From Drosophila pseudoobscura (Eukaryota; Arthropoda; Insecta; Diptera; Drosophilidae): 64,000 nt of DNA. Where the stretch lies: positions 58,295,869 to 58,359,868 of the forward strand of contig NC_046683.1 of the NCBI RefSeq assembly GCF_009870125.1. The letters run 5' to 3'. A program made the position numbers and the translations under genes. Of the stretch, positions 1 through 10,299 are shown piece after piece; the stretch's first letter is position 1, and every line of letters begins with the position of its first letter. The notes under the pieces were generated by a model, which searched no databases, was not told the origin of the DNA, and was given only the letters and a program-made list of their open reading frames with translations.

Positions 1-237
1 CGGGGCGGATCGATGGCAGAGCGGCTTTGGGGAGATGTTGCAACAGGTTCCATGGGGCATGGGGTTACAAAGGAAATGCAACCGGTTCTCCTAACTGTCC
101 GATCGAATGGGGAACATTCATGGGGCGGAAGACCAGAAGAGGGGCCTATAAATTGAGTGGCCTTCAACGGGCCGCTCCTTAGTCCAAGTGCAGTCGCAGT
201 CACAAAAGCAACACAGCGGACGCGGACGAGGACGAGG

Positions 238-581
238 ATGGGAGTGCTCAAGGTAAACCAGGAATGAGATGTGTACTGTAGGTATTCTGATCTGTAATCG
301 CTTCTTGGAAGACTTTCATGTGCTTCCTGCTGCTGAGTGCGAGCCTCCAGCTGGGACTATCCGCCACCGTGATCTACCACCACCATCCGGTCTATCCGAT
401 CTATCGCCATCCACTGCAGGAGCAACATCCTGGCTACACCATTGTGGCGCCCCTCACGAAGATTGCCCACGTCACCTACGACTCGGTGCCCATCTCCCAC
501 ACGCCCTTCGAGCACGTGCCCCTCTTCCAGCGCATTGGCCACGTGAAGAACGTCCGACGGTGGCCAGAAGGGGGATCCTAA
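238..581 (+). CDS. Small secreted His/Pro-rich cuticle-type protein, two exons
   Basis: I read a two-exon gene: exon 1 at 238-252 (M-G-V-L-K), a GT..AG intron at 253-311, and exon 2 at 312-581, giving 94 residues. A TATA box lies at 147-153 and a polyadenylation signal at 608-613. The joined start gives a hydrophobic signal peptide (T-F-M-C-F-L-L-L-S-A-S-L), which favours this start over the internal ATG at 318. The mature part is rich in His, Tyr and Pro and holds a P-I-S-H segment that could be a remote version of the Retinin motif, though this is weak. A structural cuticle role is inferred from the neighbours and composition. I cannot assign an orthologue. Confidence 0.7.
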
Positions 582-760
582 GGGGCATCCCTGATTAAAA
601 GACTTGCAATAAATATATTTATAATGGATTTATTATATGTGTGCGTGTTCGCCAAGCATTTCTGCTCTCTCTCTCGCTCTAGGGGAAATTCGGGCTATGT
701 TCTACGTGCTAATAGGACGGATGGCGGGTGGCGGATGGAGGGATGGGCGGTCTGTGATCC

Positions 761-1443
761 TTAGAAGAAGTAGGGGGAGGGGGCGGCGAACTTGGGTCCG
801 ACGGCCAGAGGAGCGGCCGCGAAGGGTCCAAAGCCGAACTTTGCGGGTGCGGCGAATGCCACGGGCGCTGGAGCGGCGAATCCCAGGGGAGCAGCCACCG
901 GAGCGGCCAGCGGAGCAGGTGCGGGAGCCAGAGCCGGGGCTGGGGCTGGGGCGGCGAAGGCCACCTTTGGTGGGGCCGGGGCCAGGGCGGGAGCAGCGAA
1001 GGCGGGCAGACCGAAGGCCACCTTGTTGGGGGCGGCGAATGCCAACGGAGCAGGAGCCGCGAATCCGGGCGCAAAGCCAGCGAAAGCAGGAGCGGCGAAT
1101 GCAGGAGCAGGAGCAGCAAAGGCCACAGGAGCGGGGGCAGCCACTGGCACTGGAGCGGGAGCGGCAAAGGCCACGGGAGCGGGAGCGAGAGCGGGAGCAG
1201 GAGCCACGGGGTAGGCCACGGCGTGATTGATGCGATGGGCATTGAAGCTGGAGGCGTAGGGAGCCACCACTCCGGCGGTGGCCACGGGTGCCGCCAGAGG
1301 AACGGGGCCGGCGTGGAAGGGCAGCAGACCAGCCTGGGCGGTGGCCACGCAGAGAGCAACGAGCTGGAACGAAGGGGGAGGATGATGTAGATGGATCGAT
1401 CCCCAAGGATATCCTCCGGACTTACCATAATCTTGGCGAACAT
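761..1443 (-). CDS. Ala/Pro-rich low-complexity cuticular protein
   Basis: Exon 1 is 1443-1426 (M-F-A-K-I-M), the intron 1425-1364, and exon 2 1363-761, giving 206 residues. A TATAAAAG box lies at 1549-1542. The signal peptide (L-V-A-L-C-V-A-T-A-Q-A-G) spans the splice. The mature chain is built almost wholly of repeats around F-A-A-P-A-P and P-A-P-V-A, interrupted by a single Y-A-S-S-F-N-A-H-R-I-N-H segment near the N terminus. It has no chitin-binding Rebers-Riddiford consensus and no clear Retinin motif. By composition it belongs with the Ala-rich low-complexity cuticular proteins. The high GC of the repeat keeps long false frames open on the opposite strand. Confidence 0.8.
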
Positions 1444-1618
1444 CTTGCTTGGCTTGGCTTGGGTTTGGGATCGGGACTGGAGCTGTGTGATTAGCTTGAG
1501 GGCTGACTAGGCTTTGATATCGAACTGTCGGCCGATCAATGCTTTTATAATTCTCCCCGAAACGAATCGAATCGAATCGAATGGAGTCCGTGGCGGAGCA
1601 TACGAAAATACCTTGCAA

Positions 1619-2648
1619 GACTTTCTATATCGGGCCCGTCGAAGGGCGCCAGTGCGACATTTCGTATGTACTTAATAATCAATTGGTCGCCTCTTACGTG
1701 CGACACATGGCCTCCCCGCCTCCCGCGAAGAGTGCCCTGCCCTGCCCTGCCCCTTGGCTTTCATAATTGCACGCAATTCCGGACCATAACCTAGCCCAAT
1801 GACCGGGGATATTGGATATTGGGCAAGATTTCGCTTTGCTTATGACAAGAAACCCGCCCCGCCCCGCCCCGCCACGCCACGCCCCGAACCGCCTCACGTT
1901 AGCCCCCCAATTACTTACCCAAAATACGTGCTGTCCCCTCCAGCTCCAGCTCCACCTCTCCCTCGCCCTGCCATTTAATTGGAATACACTGTTGTTGCAA
2001 CAATTGTCGCGTGTGTTGCTGTTGCTGTGGCTGTTGCTGTGTCTGGAATTTCTGATTCGATTTCTTGTTGCGTGCAGTGGAAATTTACGAACAACATTTC
2101 TGCCTTCCCTCGCGTTAGAGGCGGGCAACACCACATTTGGCGGCATTACGACTCGGCGTCTGGCGTGTAATGAGAGATTCAATCAGATTATCCATCACCT
2201 GTACACGAGTGCGAGTATTTTGGGGTATTTACTGTACGATGTACTGGCAATTTGATTCAAGGCAATTCAAGGCATTCCTTGAGATTTTGCCATTTCCCAG
2301 ACGGAGCTAAAGTGATCGCAGGATGGATCTCTGCTATCGTAATCGAGGCCTGGCTAATCGATCGAATCGCAAACTAAGGCCAAGACCAGGACCATCCGGG
2401 CCACACCGAAGGTGGTATACACTCATACCTAAACCCACACACATACCCACTTATCGGATCAGTTTTGCTAAAAAATAGGAAATTAAAAAAAAAAAATTCA
2501 ATTTTGTTTAAATTTTATTCTAGTTAATCGATAAATAATGGATGTTTTACATAGAATGTTATCGTTTGGGATTTACTAAATTAGTTTCTTGATTCGTTCT
2601 TTGGTTAGCTTCGCTTAATCCATCCCATTCGGTGCCCAAGGTGCAGTC
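1619..2648. other. Intergenic, no gene seen
   Basis: This stretch separates two minus-strand cuticle genes. It contains C-rich runs near 1855-1890, a (TGT/TGC)-rich stretch near 1990-2040 and an A/T-rich end near 2470-2560 downstream of the next gene. Open frames here are short, have no signal peptide or splice structure, and do not resemble known proteins. Confidence 0.5.
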
Positions 2649-3432
2649 CTAGAACAGGGAATGGTGATGCTTGTGGATCAGCTTCGTGAGGGGCAGGGCA
2701 CGCAGGTGGGCGTGCTGGGGGTGGGGGTGGGCGTGTGAGTGGGCGAGCAGCTTGGGGAAGGCGTAACCGATGGACACATGGTGGGTGGTGGTCTTTGGCC
2801 CGGGAATCGCCCGGTAGGTGGGCGTCGCAAAGGGCGCGGCCTCCAGGACGGGTGGCAGCACCTGGTGGGTTATCGTCAGCTCAGCGGGTGGGAGGAAGGG
2901 CGTGGCAGCTGGCAGAAGATGATGCGGAAGGGGAGCTGGAGCGGGCAGAAGTGGAGCTGGAGCGGGCAGAAGTGGAGCTGGAGCCGGCAGAAGTGGTGCG
3001 GGTGCGAATACTGGTGGTGCGGGTGCGTATACCGGTGGTGCAGGAATGAATTGCGGTGGCGGAGGAGCCACAAGAGCTGGTGCCGGTCCATAAACGGGTG
3101 GTGCCGGTGCGTATACGGGTGGTGCTGGGGCAAAGGCTGGTGGTGGAGCAGGCGCTGGCAGGAATGGCGCCGCGTAATCCAAATGCTCCGCCAGCGGAGC
3201 CTGCAGTGGTGCGTGCAGCGGCTCCAAGTGCTCGAAATGGTGCGGATCGAAGTGATTGAAGTGCTGATTGAAGTGTGGATTGAAGTGCTGATCAAAGTGT
3301 GCCGACGGCTTGGCCTCCCCCGCCGCCAAGAGGATCGCCAGAGCGAGTGCCTGTGGGAAGATTTAAGTCGTATTTGAGTCCTTCAGTGCGATTGAGGACT
3401 CCTCGAATGCTTACCCAAATGTGGTGCCGCAT
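2649..3432 (-). CDS. Pro/Ala/His-rich secreted cuticular protein
   Basis: Exon 1 is 3432-3415 (M-R-H-H-I-W), the intron 3414-3351, and exon 2 3350-2649, giving 239 residues. A TATAAATA box lies at 3538-3531. The signal peptide is A-L-A-L-A-I-L-L-A-A-G-E-A. The mature protein has three blocks. First comes an N-terminal Phe/His block with repeats of H-F-N/D-Q/P-H-F. The middle is a proline block with tandem A-P-A-P-P-V-Y and A-P-A-P-L-L-P units. The C-terminal block is His-rich and ends H-K-H-H-H-S-L-F. The layout suggests an extracellular structural protein whose His residues may bind metal or take part in cross-linking (inference). No orthologue is named. Confidence 0.75.
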
Positions 3433-4047
3433 AGTGCTTGGAGCTTTGTGGTTTTGTTGCTGGGACTTCTAGGATATGCTCGCCCTCAGAGCTGTGCGAT
3501 TAGTGTTTGTCCATTGTCAACACTCGTTAATATTTATAGGGAAATGGCTGTGGCCCTGCCCGCCGCTCTTCTTCACTTTCCATTTCCCCCTGGCCCCCAC
3601 CTGGCAGTGCCGCGACTGCCAAGTGGGTCTCTATGGGTCTCCACGAGTATGGGCTGGGCTGGTCTGGGCTGCGGGTGAGGCAATGGGGCAACGAGGCAAT
3701 GAGGCAATGGTAATCCGCTTTAGTTGGTCAGTGAGTCGTGACTGCCACCATCGGTGGATGAATGGCCGGATGGTTGGATCGATGGCTAGGGCCAATAACT
3801 TCTTGGGCGATTTGAAAGCTTGCCCCCCCCCCCCCCCCTACCGATTATATAATCCATGTAACCCCCATTGACAGTTTCTTCGTTCGAATGCGATTATGAT
3901 AATCCATAAATCACAATCCCCCCCCCCGCCCCGTGGCAGTGCAATCCAAGCATTTGTTGGTGGGGGCAAACTTTTTAGTTTCGCATTTAATCAAAAAGTT
4001 AGTACAGTTATACAAAATTGGCTATAGCTTGGTGTCTGGCGTTTTCC

Positions 4048-4658
4048 TTAGACCACGACTTGGGGAGCAGCGTAGGGAGCGGCGTAGGGGGAGGCGAGGT
4101 AGGGAGAGGCGTAGGGAGCGGCGTAGGGAGCAGCGTAGGGAGCGGCGTAGGGAGCGGCGTAGGGAGCGGCGTAGGGATAGGCAGAGTAGGCGGCGGCAGC
4201 TCCCAGGGCAGAGGCGTAAGGAGTCGAGTAGGCAGCCGTCAGTGGAGCGGAGTAAGCGGCGGCGGCGGCCGTCAGGGGAGCAGCAGCGTACCGGGCGGAC
4301 ACCAGGGCGGGGGCGGCCGGAACACCCGACACGTAGCGGCTGGAGACGGGTCCGGCGTACTCGAACGGAGCCGTGGTGTAGGAGGAGAGGGTGCCGTCGT
4401 AGTTGTTGCGGACATCCACCTGGCTGCTGCCACCGGCGGCTGACAGGGGAGCCGTGACCACGGGCACACTGGCCACTGGGGCGGTGGCCAGAGGAACGCC
4501 ACTCACGGGAAGACTGAGTGGAGCCACCAGACCGGGCTTGGCCGAGGAGCAGGCGATGAGGGCGGCAATAACCAACTGGAAGGGAGAGAGAGATTCTGGT
4601 TAGATATTCCATCAATGGAGTGCTTGGATCCTTCGGATTTACTCACAAACTTGAACAT
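4048..4658 (-). CDS. Secreted Ala/Tyr/Pro-rich cuticle protein with P-Y-A-A repeats
   Basis: Exon 1 is 4658-4647 (M-F-K-F), the intron 4646-4576, and exon 2 4575-4048, giving 179 residues. A TATATAAG box lies at 4732-4725. The signal peptide [12 protein letters not shown] continues across the intron. The central [18 protein letters not shown] resembles a motif I recall from several D. melanogaster genes of the 73A cluster. The C-terminal third is a perfect-looking tandem run of A-P-Y-A units, encoded by a 12-bp DNA repeat near 4125-4175. Tyr-Ala-Pro repeats suit a cross-linkable cuticle or chorion-like matrix protein. Confidence 0.8.
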
Positions 4659-4739
4659 TTTGCTGTGGTGGGGTTGTGTCTAAAGCTCTTGAGCGATAAT
4701 GTACATTCCCATCGGACCGAGGGCCTTATATACAGCTCT

Positions 4740-7160
4740 GTCCAGTGATCGCTTTTGAGGGACATTCTGTCTGTTTTTTGGTCGCTTCTTCTGCCGATCG
4801 ACTGCCGAGTGCCTGCCCCTGGATGTGGCTCGAATACCTGATGGCATCACCCACGGTGCTGCGACGGGCTACGTGCCACGCTGCTTCAATTGCCAAAATA
4901 TGCCAAATAATGTCGGAAGTTGTCCGCTCAAGTGGTTCGCGCTTCGATCTTCGATCTGTGATCCACTTTGTATGCAATGTATGTGGGATTCCAGTGGGTA
5001 GCAGAGCGGCTGTCGGCTGTCGGCGGTCGGTGGTTGGTGGTCAGCCAATTTGCAGTCTGTTTGGGCCATCAATGTCTGCTGCCCTGCAGCTGCCCCTGCT
5101 ACCCGATTCGTACGCAATCTAAGCCAAATGGGCCATAAAATGGCCGCCTCCAAGCTGGCAAACCCCCCCAGCTAAATGTCTCATTAGTTCGCTTTTTAAT
5201 GCCCCAGATCCCCCATAAAATTCACTCGTAAATGTAGCTCTCATCCTTGCCGCCGGTCTTTGTGGCGCTGTTTGCTCTTCTGTTTCCCCCAACTTGACCT
5301 TGACGCCATCTGTGTCCGCAGGATGAATCTGACTCTGACACTCGCACCCCCACTCCTCTCTTCCTCTACCTACCTCCCTCCCGTTTTGCCCACAGATCAG
5401 TCAGGCGCCTTAATTGGCCATCGAGGCGGAGAAGCGGCGAGAAACAAGCAACAAGCAACCATCAAGCAGTAAGCAGTAAGCAGAGACCAGCGTGCTGGTC
5501 GAAACCGGCTCTTGGACTTAATGAGCCATCCGAGTGCGGTCACGTGCTGGCCTGGTCCATCGTCATCATCGTCATCTGATGTGCTGGCCTGAAGCCAACA
5601 CTTTGCCCTCTCTCTCTTTCTCTCTCTCTCTCTGAGAAGAGGTAATGCTCTCAGAGCTTGAGGCTTGTTTTCGGCATTCATGGAGATCTCCTTGGGCTGG
5701 CAGAATCCTCTGGACAGAGGTCCATTCAACAGGTAGAGCATCTCCACTTCGTCTTGCTTCTGGTCCCAGCCACCAATCAGATCAGATGATTATGACGCTG
5801 ATCTCTCAAGGCTGTGGACGCGATGACGAGTGGTCGAGTCGATGAGTCGATGAGTCGAGTTGTTGTCTGGGGAACGCATGTAACTGTATCCGTGTTGCTG
5901 CCACCGCAACAGGCGGTCTCCACAGTCTGTGACCTCTCTTTTCCCCCCATTCCATTCCATTCCATTCCATTCCATTCCATTCCATTCTTGAGACTGAGTT
6001 TCTCTGATTCTCGACTGATGACGCGAAGATTTTCCAGTGAGTCAAGCACGGAAATGCTGTGCTACGACTACATACCATCGCCATCTCCATCTCCATCATC
6101 ATTACCATTTCTGCAGACATCAAGATCTTGTATCTTCAATCTTCCATCTTCACACCACTCCACACTCCATCCACAATCCACAATCCACTCATTTCCTAGT
6201 TAACCTTTTTGATCGGCTTTTTAGAGAAGCCCCTTCTTCAGCCAGCCCCCAAGAATTATTCGTGGCTGGTGGGGCCGTGGGGTACCGTTTGTTTTAATGG
6301 ATTTTTGGAAATTGAAATTTATTCAGAGTATGCGGGACTTATTCCTGTTTCTGTTTTTGTGGGAAAGCAGGTTCTATCCCATCCCCAGATCCACCAGATC
6401 CAGATCTCAGATCTGAGTTCCGTTCCCAGATTCTGATCGATGACACTTTGGGGGCTTAATTGACGCTCGATAAATATACGTCAGATTTAAGAGTTAAGAG
6501 CTAAGCGCTAAGGGGGCTTTGATTGGGTTTAAGCCATGTTTTAACAGCTCTGAGGCTCTGTCTGTCTCTCTGTCTGTCTTTCTGTGTTCCAATGCCAAGT
6601 TTAAGGTTTAAGGTCTCTCTCTCTCTCTCTCTCGTCATGAGTCGCAAAAGCCAAGAGCCCAAGAGCCCAAGAGCCAAAGATGATGGAGAGGAGATCTCTT
6701 GGCCCGATTTGTGTGTATTTGTATGCAAATTAGTTGGCCCATTCGATGGACTGGACTACAGTGGAGTGAAGAGCGAAGAGTGGTTTGCAGTGGAGTGGAG
6801 TGGGGAGTGAAAGGTGTAAACCATTGGATGAAGACCTCTTTTTTTTTGGGGGGCAACCTTCAGCTCGACACTCGTATGCGTATACGTATGCGCATACGTA
6901 TACGTATACGTATACGTGTATTATGTAAATGCATCAAACGATGGCTCAGATGGCAATGAGAGGAGGATCCAATGGCCAATAAACCCAGAGATACATTCAG
7001 ATGGCAAGTTTATTTTAATGTTTAATGTTGAAGGTGCACGGTGTATGGGTATTCAATGTGGTATTCGCTATGAGGAGTACTATGAGCGGTCATCATCGCA
7101 GTTTGCAGATCAGTCGGGATGTGACGCTGTCCATCTGTCTATCTTTATCTTTAATATTAT
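4740..7160. other. Gene-poor stretch with simple repeats
   Basis: No gene is supported over about 2.4 kb. Visible landmarks are a CT-rich run near 5608-5634, a (CATTC)n pentamer run at about 5947-5988, a CT run near 6612-6635, and an alternating TACG/CATACG stretch at about 6882-6918. The distance to the flanking genes leaves room for regulatory DNA, but I see no recognisable binding-site cluster. Confidence 0.5.
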
Positions 7161-7196
7161 TTGTAATTTATTCTACTGTTGAATGGTGTGGCATTC

Positions 7197-7865
7197 CTAG
7201 CGCCTTTGGATCTGCGGAGTTCCGTAGGAGGTGAGGCCCGTGGTGTGTGGCACGCTGGCGTAGGGCGCCCCCGCCTGGAGGGGCAGCTGTGCCACATTCA
7301 GGGGTGCCAGGCCGAAGGGCACCGGCAGCTTGAGGTTCAGCGAATTGGCATCCGTGGAGGCGGAGACGGAGGCGACTCCCCCAGCAATCGAGCGGCCTGT
7401 GGCAGCTGCAAGTGGGGCAGGCTTCGGTGCCTTCAGCGGCTGCGACTGTTGCGGGGGCTGGGGTGCCGCCTGGACCGCTGGCAGTGGCGCCGAGGGTGCT
7501 CCAAAGACATATCCCTGGCTGGTGAGTGCCTGCGTGAAGGCGGCGTGCTCCAGGTGGGGGGCAGCAAACTGTCGGGCCAATTGCTGGTACTGTTGCTGGG
7601 GAGGCTGATACCTCTGCTGCTGCTGCTGTTGCACTCGCTGTGGCAGCTGCTGACGCGGGGCGGGATAGTGGTAGTATGCCACCTGGGAGCTGGGGGTGAT
7701 CGTGTACTCCAGATGGGAGACGTCTCCGAAGGCGGCATTCAACAGCTGCAGGAGCAGCAGGCACAGGAAGGATACCTGAAAGGGTTTCGATTGGGGATTA
7801 ATCCCTTTTTGGGGGGCTTTCTTTCATCACTTTCTTCCAAAACTCTCACTCACTTTGGGGCTCAT
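7197..7865 (-). CDS. Secreted Gln-rich low-complexity protein
   Basis: Exon 1 is 7865-7854 (M-S-P-K), the intron 7853-7776, and exon 2 7775-7197, giving 196 residues. A TATAAAAAG box lies at 8099-8091. The signal peptide is V-S-F-L-C-L-L-L-L-Q-L-L-N-A-A. The mature chain starts F-G-D-V-S-H-L-E-Y, continues through a Tyr/Gln/Pro-rich part with a run of Q-Q-Q-Q-Q-Q, then an Ala/Pro/Leu-rich part, and ends G-T-P-Q-I-Q-R-R. The gene shares the micro-exon architecture of its neighbours but has a different first exon and no Retinin motif. It is probably an extracellular matrix or cuticle protein; specific function unknown. Confidence 0.72.
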
Positions 7866-8109
7866 TTTAATGATTTGTTTACAAAAAATAAAACTAGAAA
7901 AAAACAACTGTCTGCACTTTATGGTATTCGATATTCGATGTTCTTATTCCCGATTATCGATCGATTCTCAGCTCGATTCTTGGATGGCTGTGCTACGATA
8001 CGGTGGATCCACCGCTTGTGTCGATCCCTAAATGATGTTCCACTGCGAAGCTTTGGCAGCTGATTAAAATTTGTGCCCCCGCCGAAGATGCTTTTTATAG
8101 GAGGTCTCT

Positions 8110-9390
8110 GAGGAGAGAGGAGACTGTCGACTGTCGGGTGTCGACTGTCGGACTCTCTGCGGTTCTCAGACCCGTTCGCATGCACTGCCATTACCTCTTC
8201 TCTGAGAGTCCCTCTCCCGCTCTCTCTCTCTCTCTCTCTCTCTCTACCTTTTTGTTGTGAAGCTTTTTGGCATTTTGTTGCTGTTGCTGCTGCTGTTGTT
8301 GCTGCTGGCTTTTGTTTTGTTTGCAGCCAAGTGTTGATGTTGATTTGTTGTCTCTTAACAAACCTGTCGATTATTGACTGTCGATTGTTGACTGCTCGAA
8401 CGCGTGTTTGGTTTTCCTTGCATGCTCGCCTGTGTATAAATCAATGTTGGTCGTTTTTATTGGCATCCGAACTATGCAACAAACCGAGTCGCCACTCGCC
8501 AGGGGCTCCGCCCCAGAGGGGTCCGCTCTCCCACCTCCCCTAGAAGCCCCCCTCTCGGGCAGACGCCACAGCCCTGCTCTCGGGCTGAGAGCTTATTAAA
8601 CAGAAACAGCAATCGAGTGTCATGTGACAGAAGCCCCAAATGCCGCACAAACATAAAAGCCATTAGCCCCCAGACAAAGGCGCAAGAAAAAAACACAAAC
8701 ACACAAACACCTGAGGACTTGTGCGCGGGTTTTGCATGCTAAACGAACGAGCGATAGATGTATCTGTATCTGTATCTGTATCTATGTCTATGTGTAGATG
8801 TCTCTATCAATCGGAATACATATGCTTTAACGAGTACGAGATTGACCTCCCAATCGAGTCGCATTCGCATCTCATTTAAAGCTCATCATGTGCTCAGTGT
8901 TTTCGGTCTGATGGGGAGTGGCGAGGGGGGAGGGGGATCTATTAAACTATTGACCCATTTGGGGCATACACCGAGAGAGAGCTTCGCTCTCAGCAACTGT
9001 TGTTGAGGTGGGTCAGTGGAGGGGTATTCTTCCCACCACTCTCGTGGGACCTCTCTCCTCTTCCATCTCTCTCTGGCTCAGTGTCAAGCCGCGCCTTTGA
9101 CCAAATTGGCAAGCCACGAAAACGAAAAGCCTCCATCGATGGCTCGAACCGCCTCGAGCTGCCATGAACACTTGAATTATTTATGTCTATCGGGGCTTTA
9201 ATCATAATTAAATCGGTGTTCGCTGTTCGCTGTTCTACGCATAAATTGCCGAGTCTCTCGTCTCGGATAACACACTGAGCATTAAAATTAAACAACATTA
9301 TAATTTGGGTTTAATTAATTGCTAATTTGAGGAAATAAATTCATTCATATTTTACGCATATTTATGCGGGTATTTATGCATCTGGAAACA
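8110..9390. other. Intergenic, simple repeats only
   Basis: This stretch holds a CT run at about 8219-8245, a (TGT/TGC)n stretch near 8275-8310 and a (TATCTG)n stretch near 8758-8790. I see no coding or RNA gene. Confidence 0.45.
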
Positions 9391-9394
9391 GAGC

Positions 9395-10167
9395 CTACCA
9401 GCCCTGGTTGGCGCCGTAGGACAGAGACGGCGCCGGCGGCGGTGGAGCGCCGTAGACGGCGGCTGGCGATGGTGGAGGCGCCCCAAAGTGCAGTTTGTAT
9501 CTGCCATGGAATGCTGGTGCTGCTGCTGCCAACTGGTAGCCAGGAGGCGGTGCAAATCTCGACAAGAACTGCGAACGGGCTGGAGCGGCATACGGGGGCG
9601 CTGCATAGTGAGGCGCCGCATACTGAAGAGGCGGCGGTGCGGCATACTGAAGCGGAGGCAGTGCTGCGTATTGAGGAGGAGGAGGAGGAGGCGGCGCCGC
9701 ATATCCCGTATACGTCGTGGTTGTGGTGGTCACTGGAGTCCCCAAAGAGTACTTGATGGCAGGAGCAGGGGCCGCATAGGCAGCGGCATAGTTGAAGTGT
9801 GCCTTAGGCGGAGGAGGAGCTGCATGGTAGAAAGAAGGAACAGATGCATAGCTGTAGGCGGCGGGAACGGTCACGGTGTCGGACACGGCCACAGGGGCAG
9901 GCACGGCCACAGGAGCAGGCACTGCCACGGGAACTGGAGAGGGCACCGGCACAGGCACATGCACCGGAAATGGAACACCGACCGGAACTCCCACTGCTGC
10001 TGGTGCTGGGGCGTGGCCATGGAAGAAGCTACCAAGGGCAGGGGCAGCTCCAAGGCAGATCAGGGCACCGACCAGAGCCACACTCTAAAGGAGATTCGAT
10101 TCGATTATCCAATTATAAAATGCACTAATTCCACCACGGGCTCTGCTGCTCTTACAATATTCAACAT
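9395..10167 (-). CDS. Secreted Val/Pro/Ala/Tyr-rich cuticular protein
   Basis: Exon 1 is 10167-10156 (M-L-N-I), the intron 10155-10085, and exon 2 10084-9395, giving 233 residues. A TATATAAA box lies at 10286-10279. The signal peptide S-V-A-L-V-G-A-L-I-C-L-G-A-A-P-A-L-G is clear. Mature blocks in order are a V-P-V-P/A-V-P repeat, a Tyr/His block (Y-S-Y-A-S-V-P-S-F-Y-H), a T-T-T-T-T-T-Y segment, repeated P-P-L-Q-Y-A-A-P units, and a C-terminal A-P-P-P-P-A-P block. It has no Retinin or chitin-binding consensus. Composition points to an unstructured cuticle matrix protein. Confidence 0.75.
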
Positions 10168-10299
10168 TTTTGGGCTATGCTTTCTTCCGATTCCGTATTC
10201 CGTATTCCCGTATTCGGTCTTAGCTTCACCGTCCAACACTTTCACACGTAATGAATCGATTTTCGGTGCCATTGCAGGTTTATATAGTACCACCGATCC

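Noticed and set aside
637-1230. Long Arg/Glu-rich plus-strand frame opposite the Ala-rich cuticle gene
   Set aside because: It is the antisense shadow of a GC-rich Ala/Pro repeat, with no signal peptide or start context of its own.
5947-5988. (CATTC)n run as part of a GGAAT-type satellite
   Set aside because: Only about eight units; an ordinary microsatellite.
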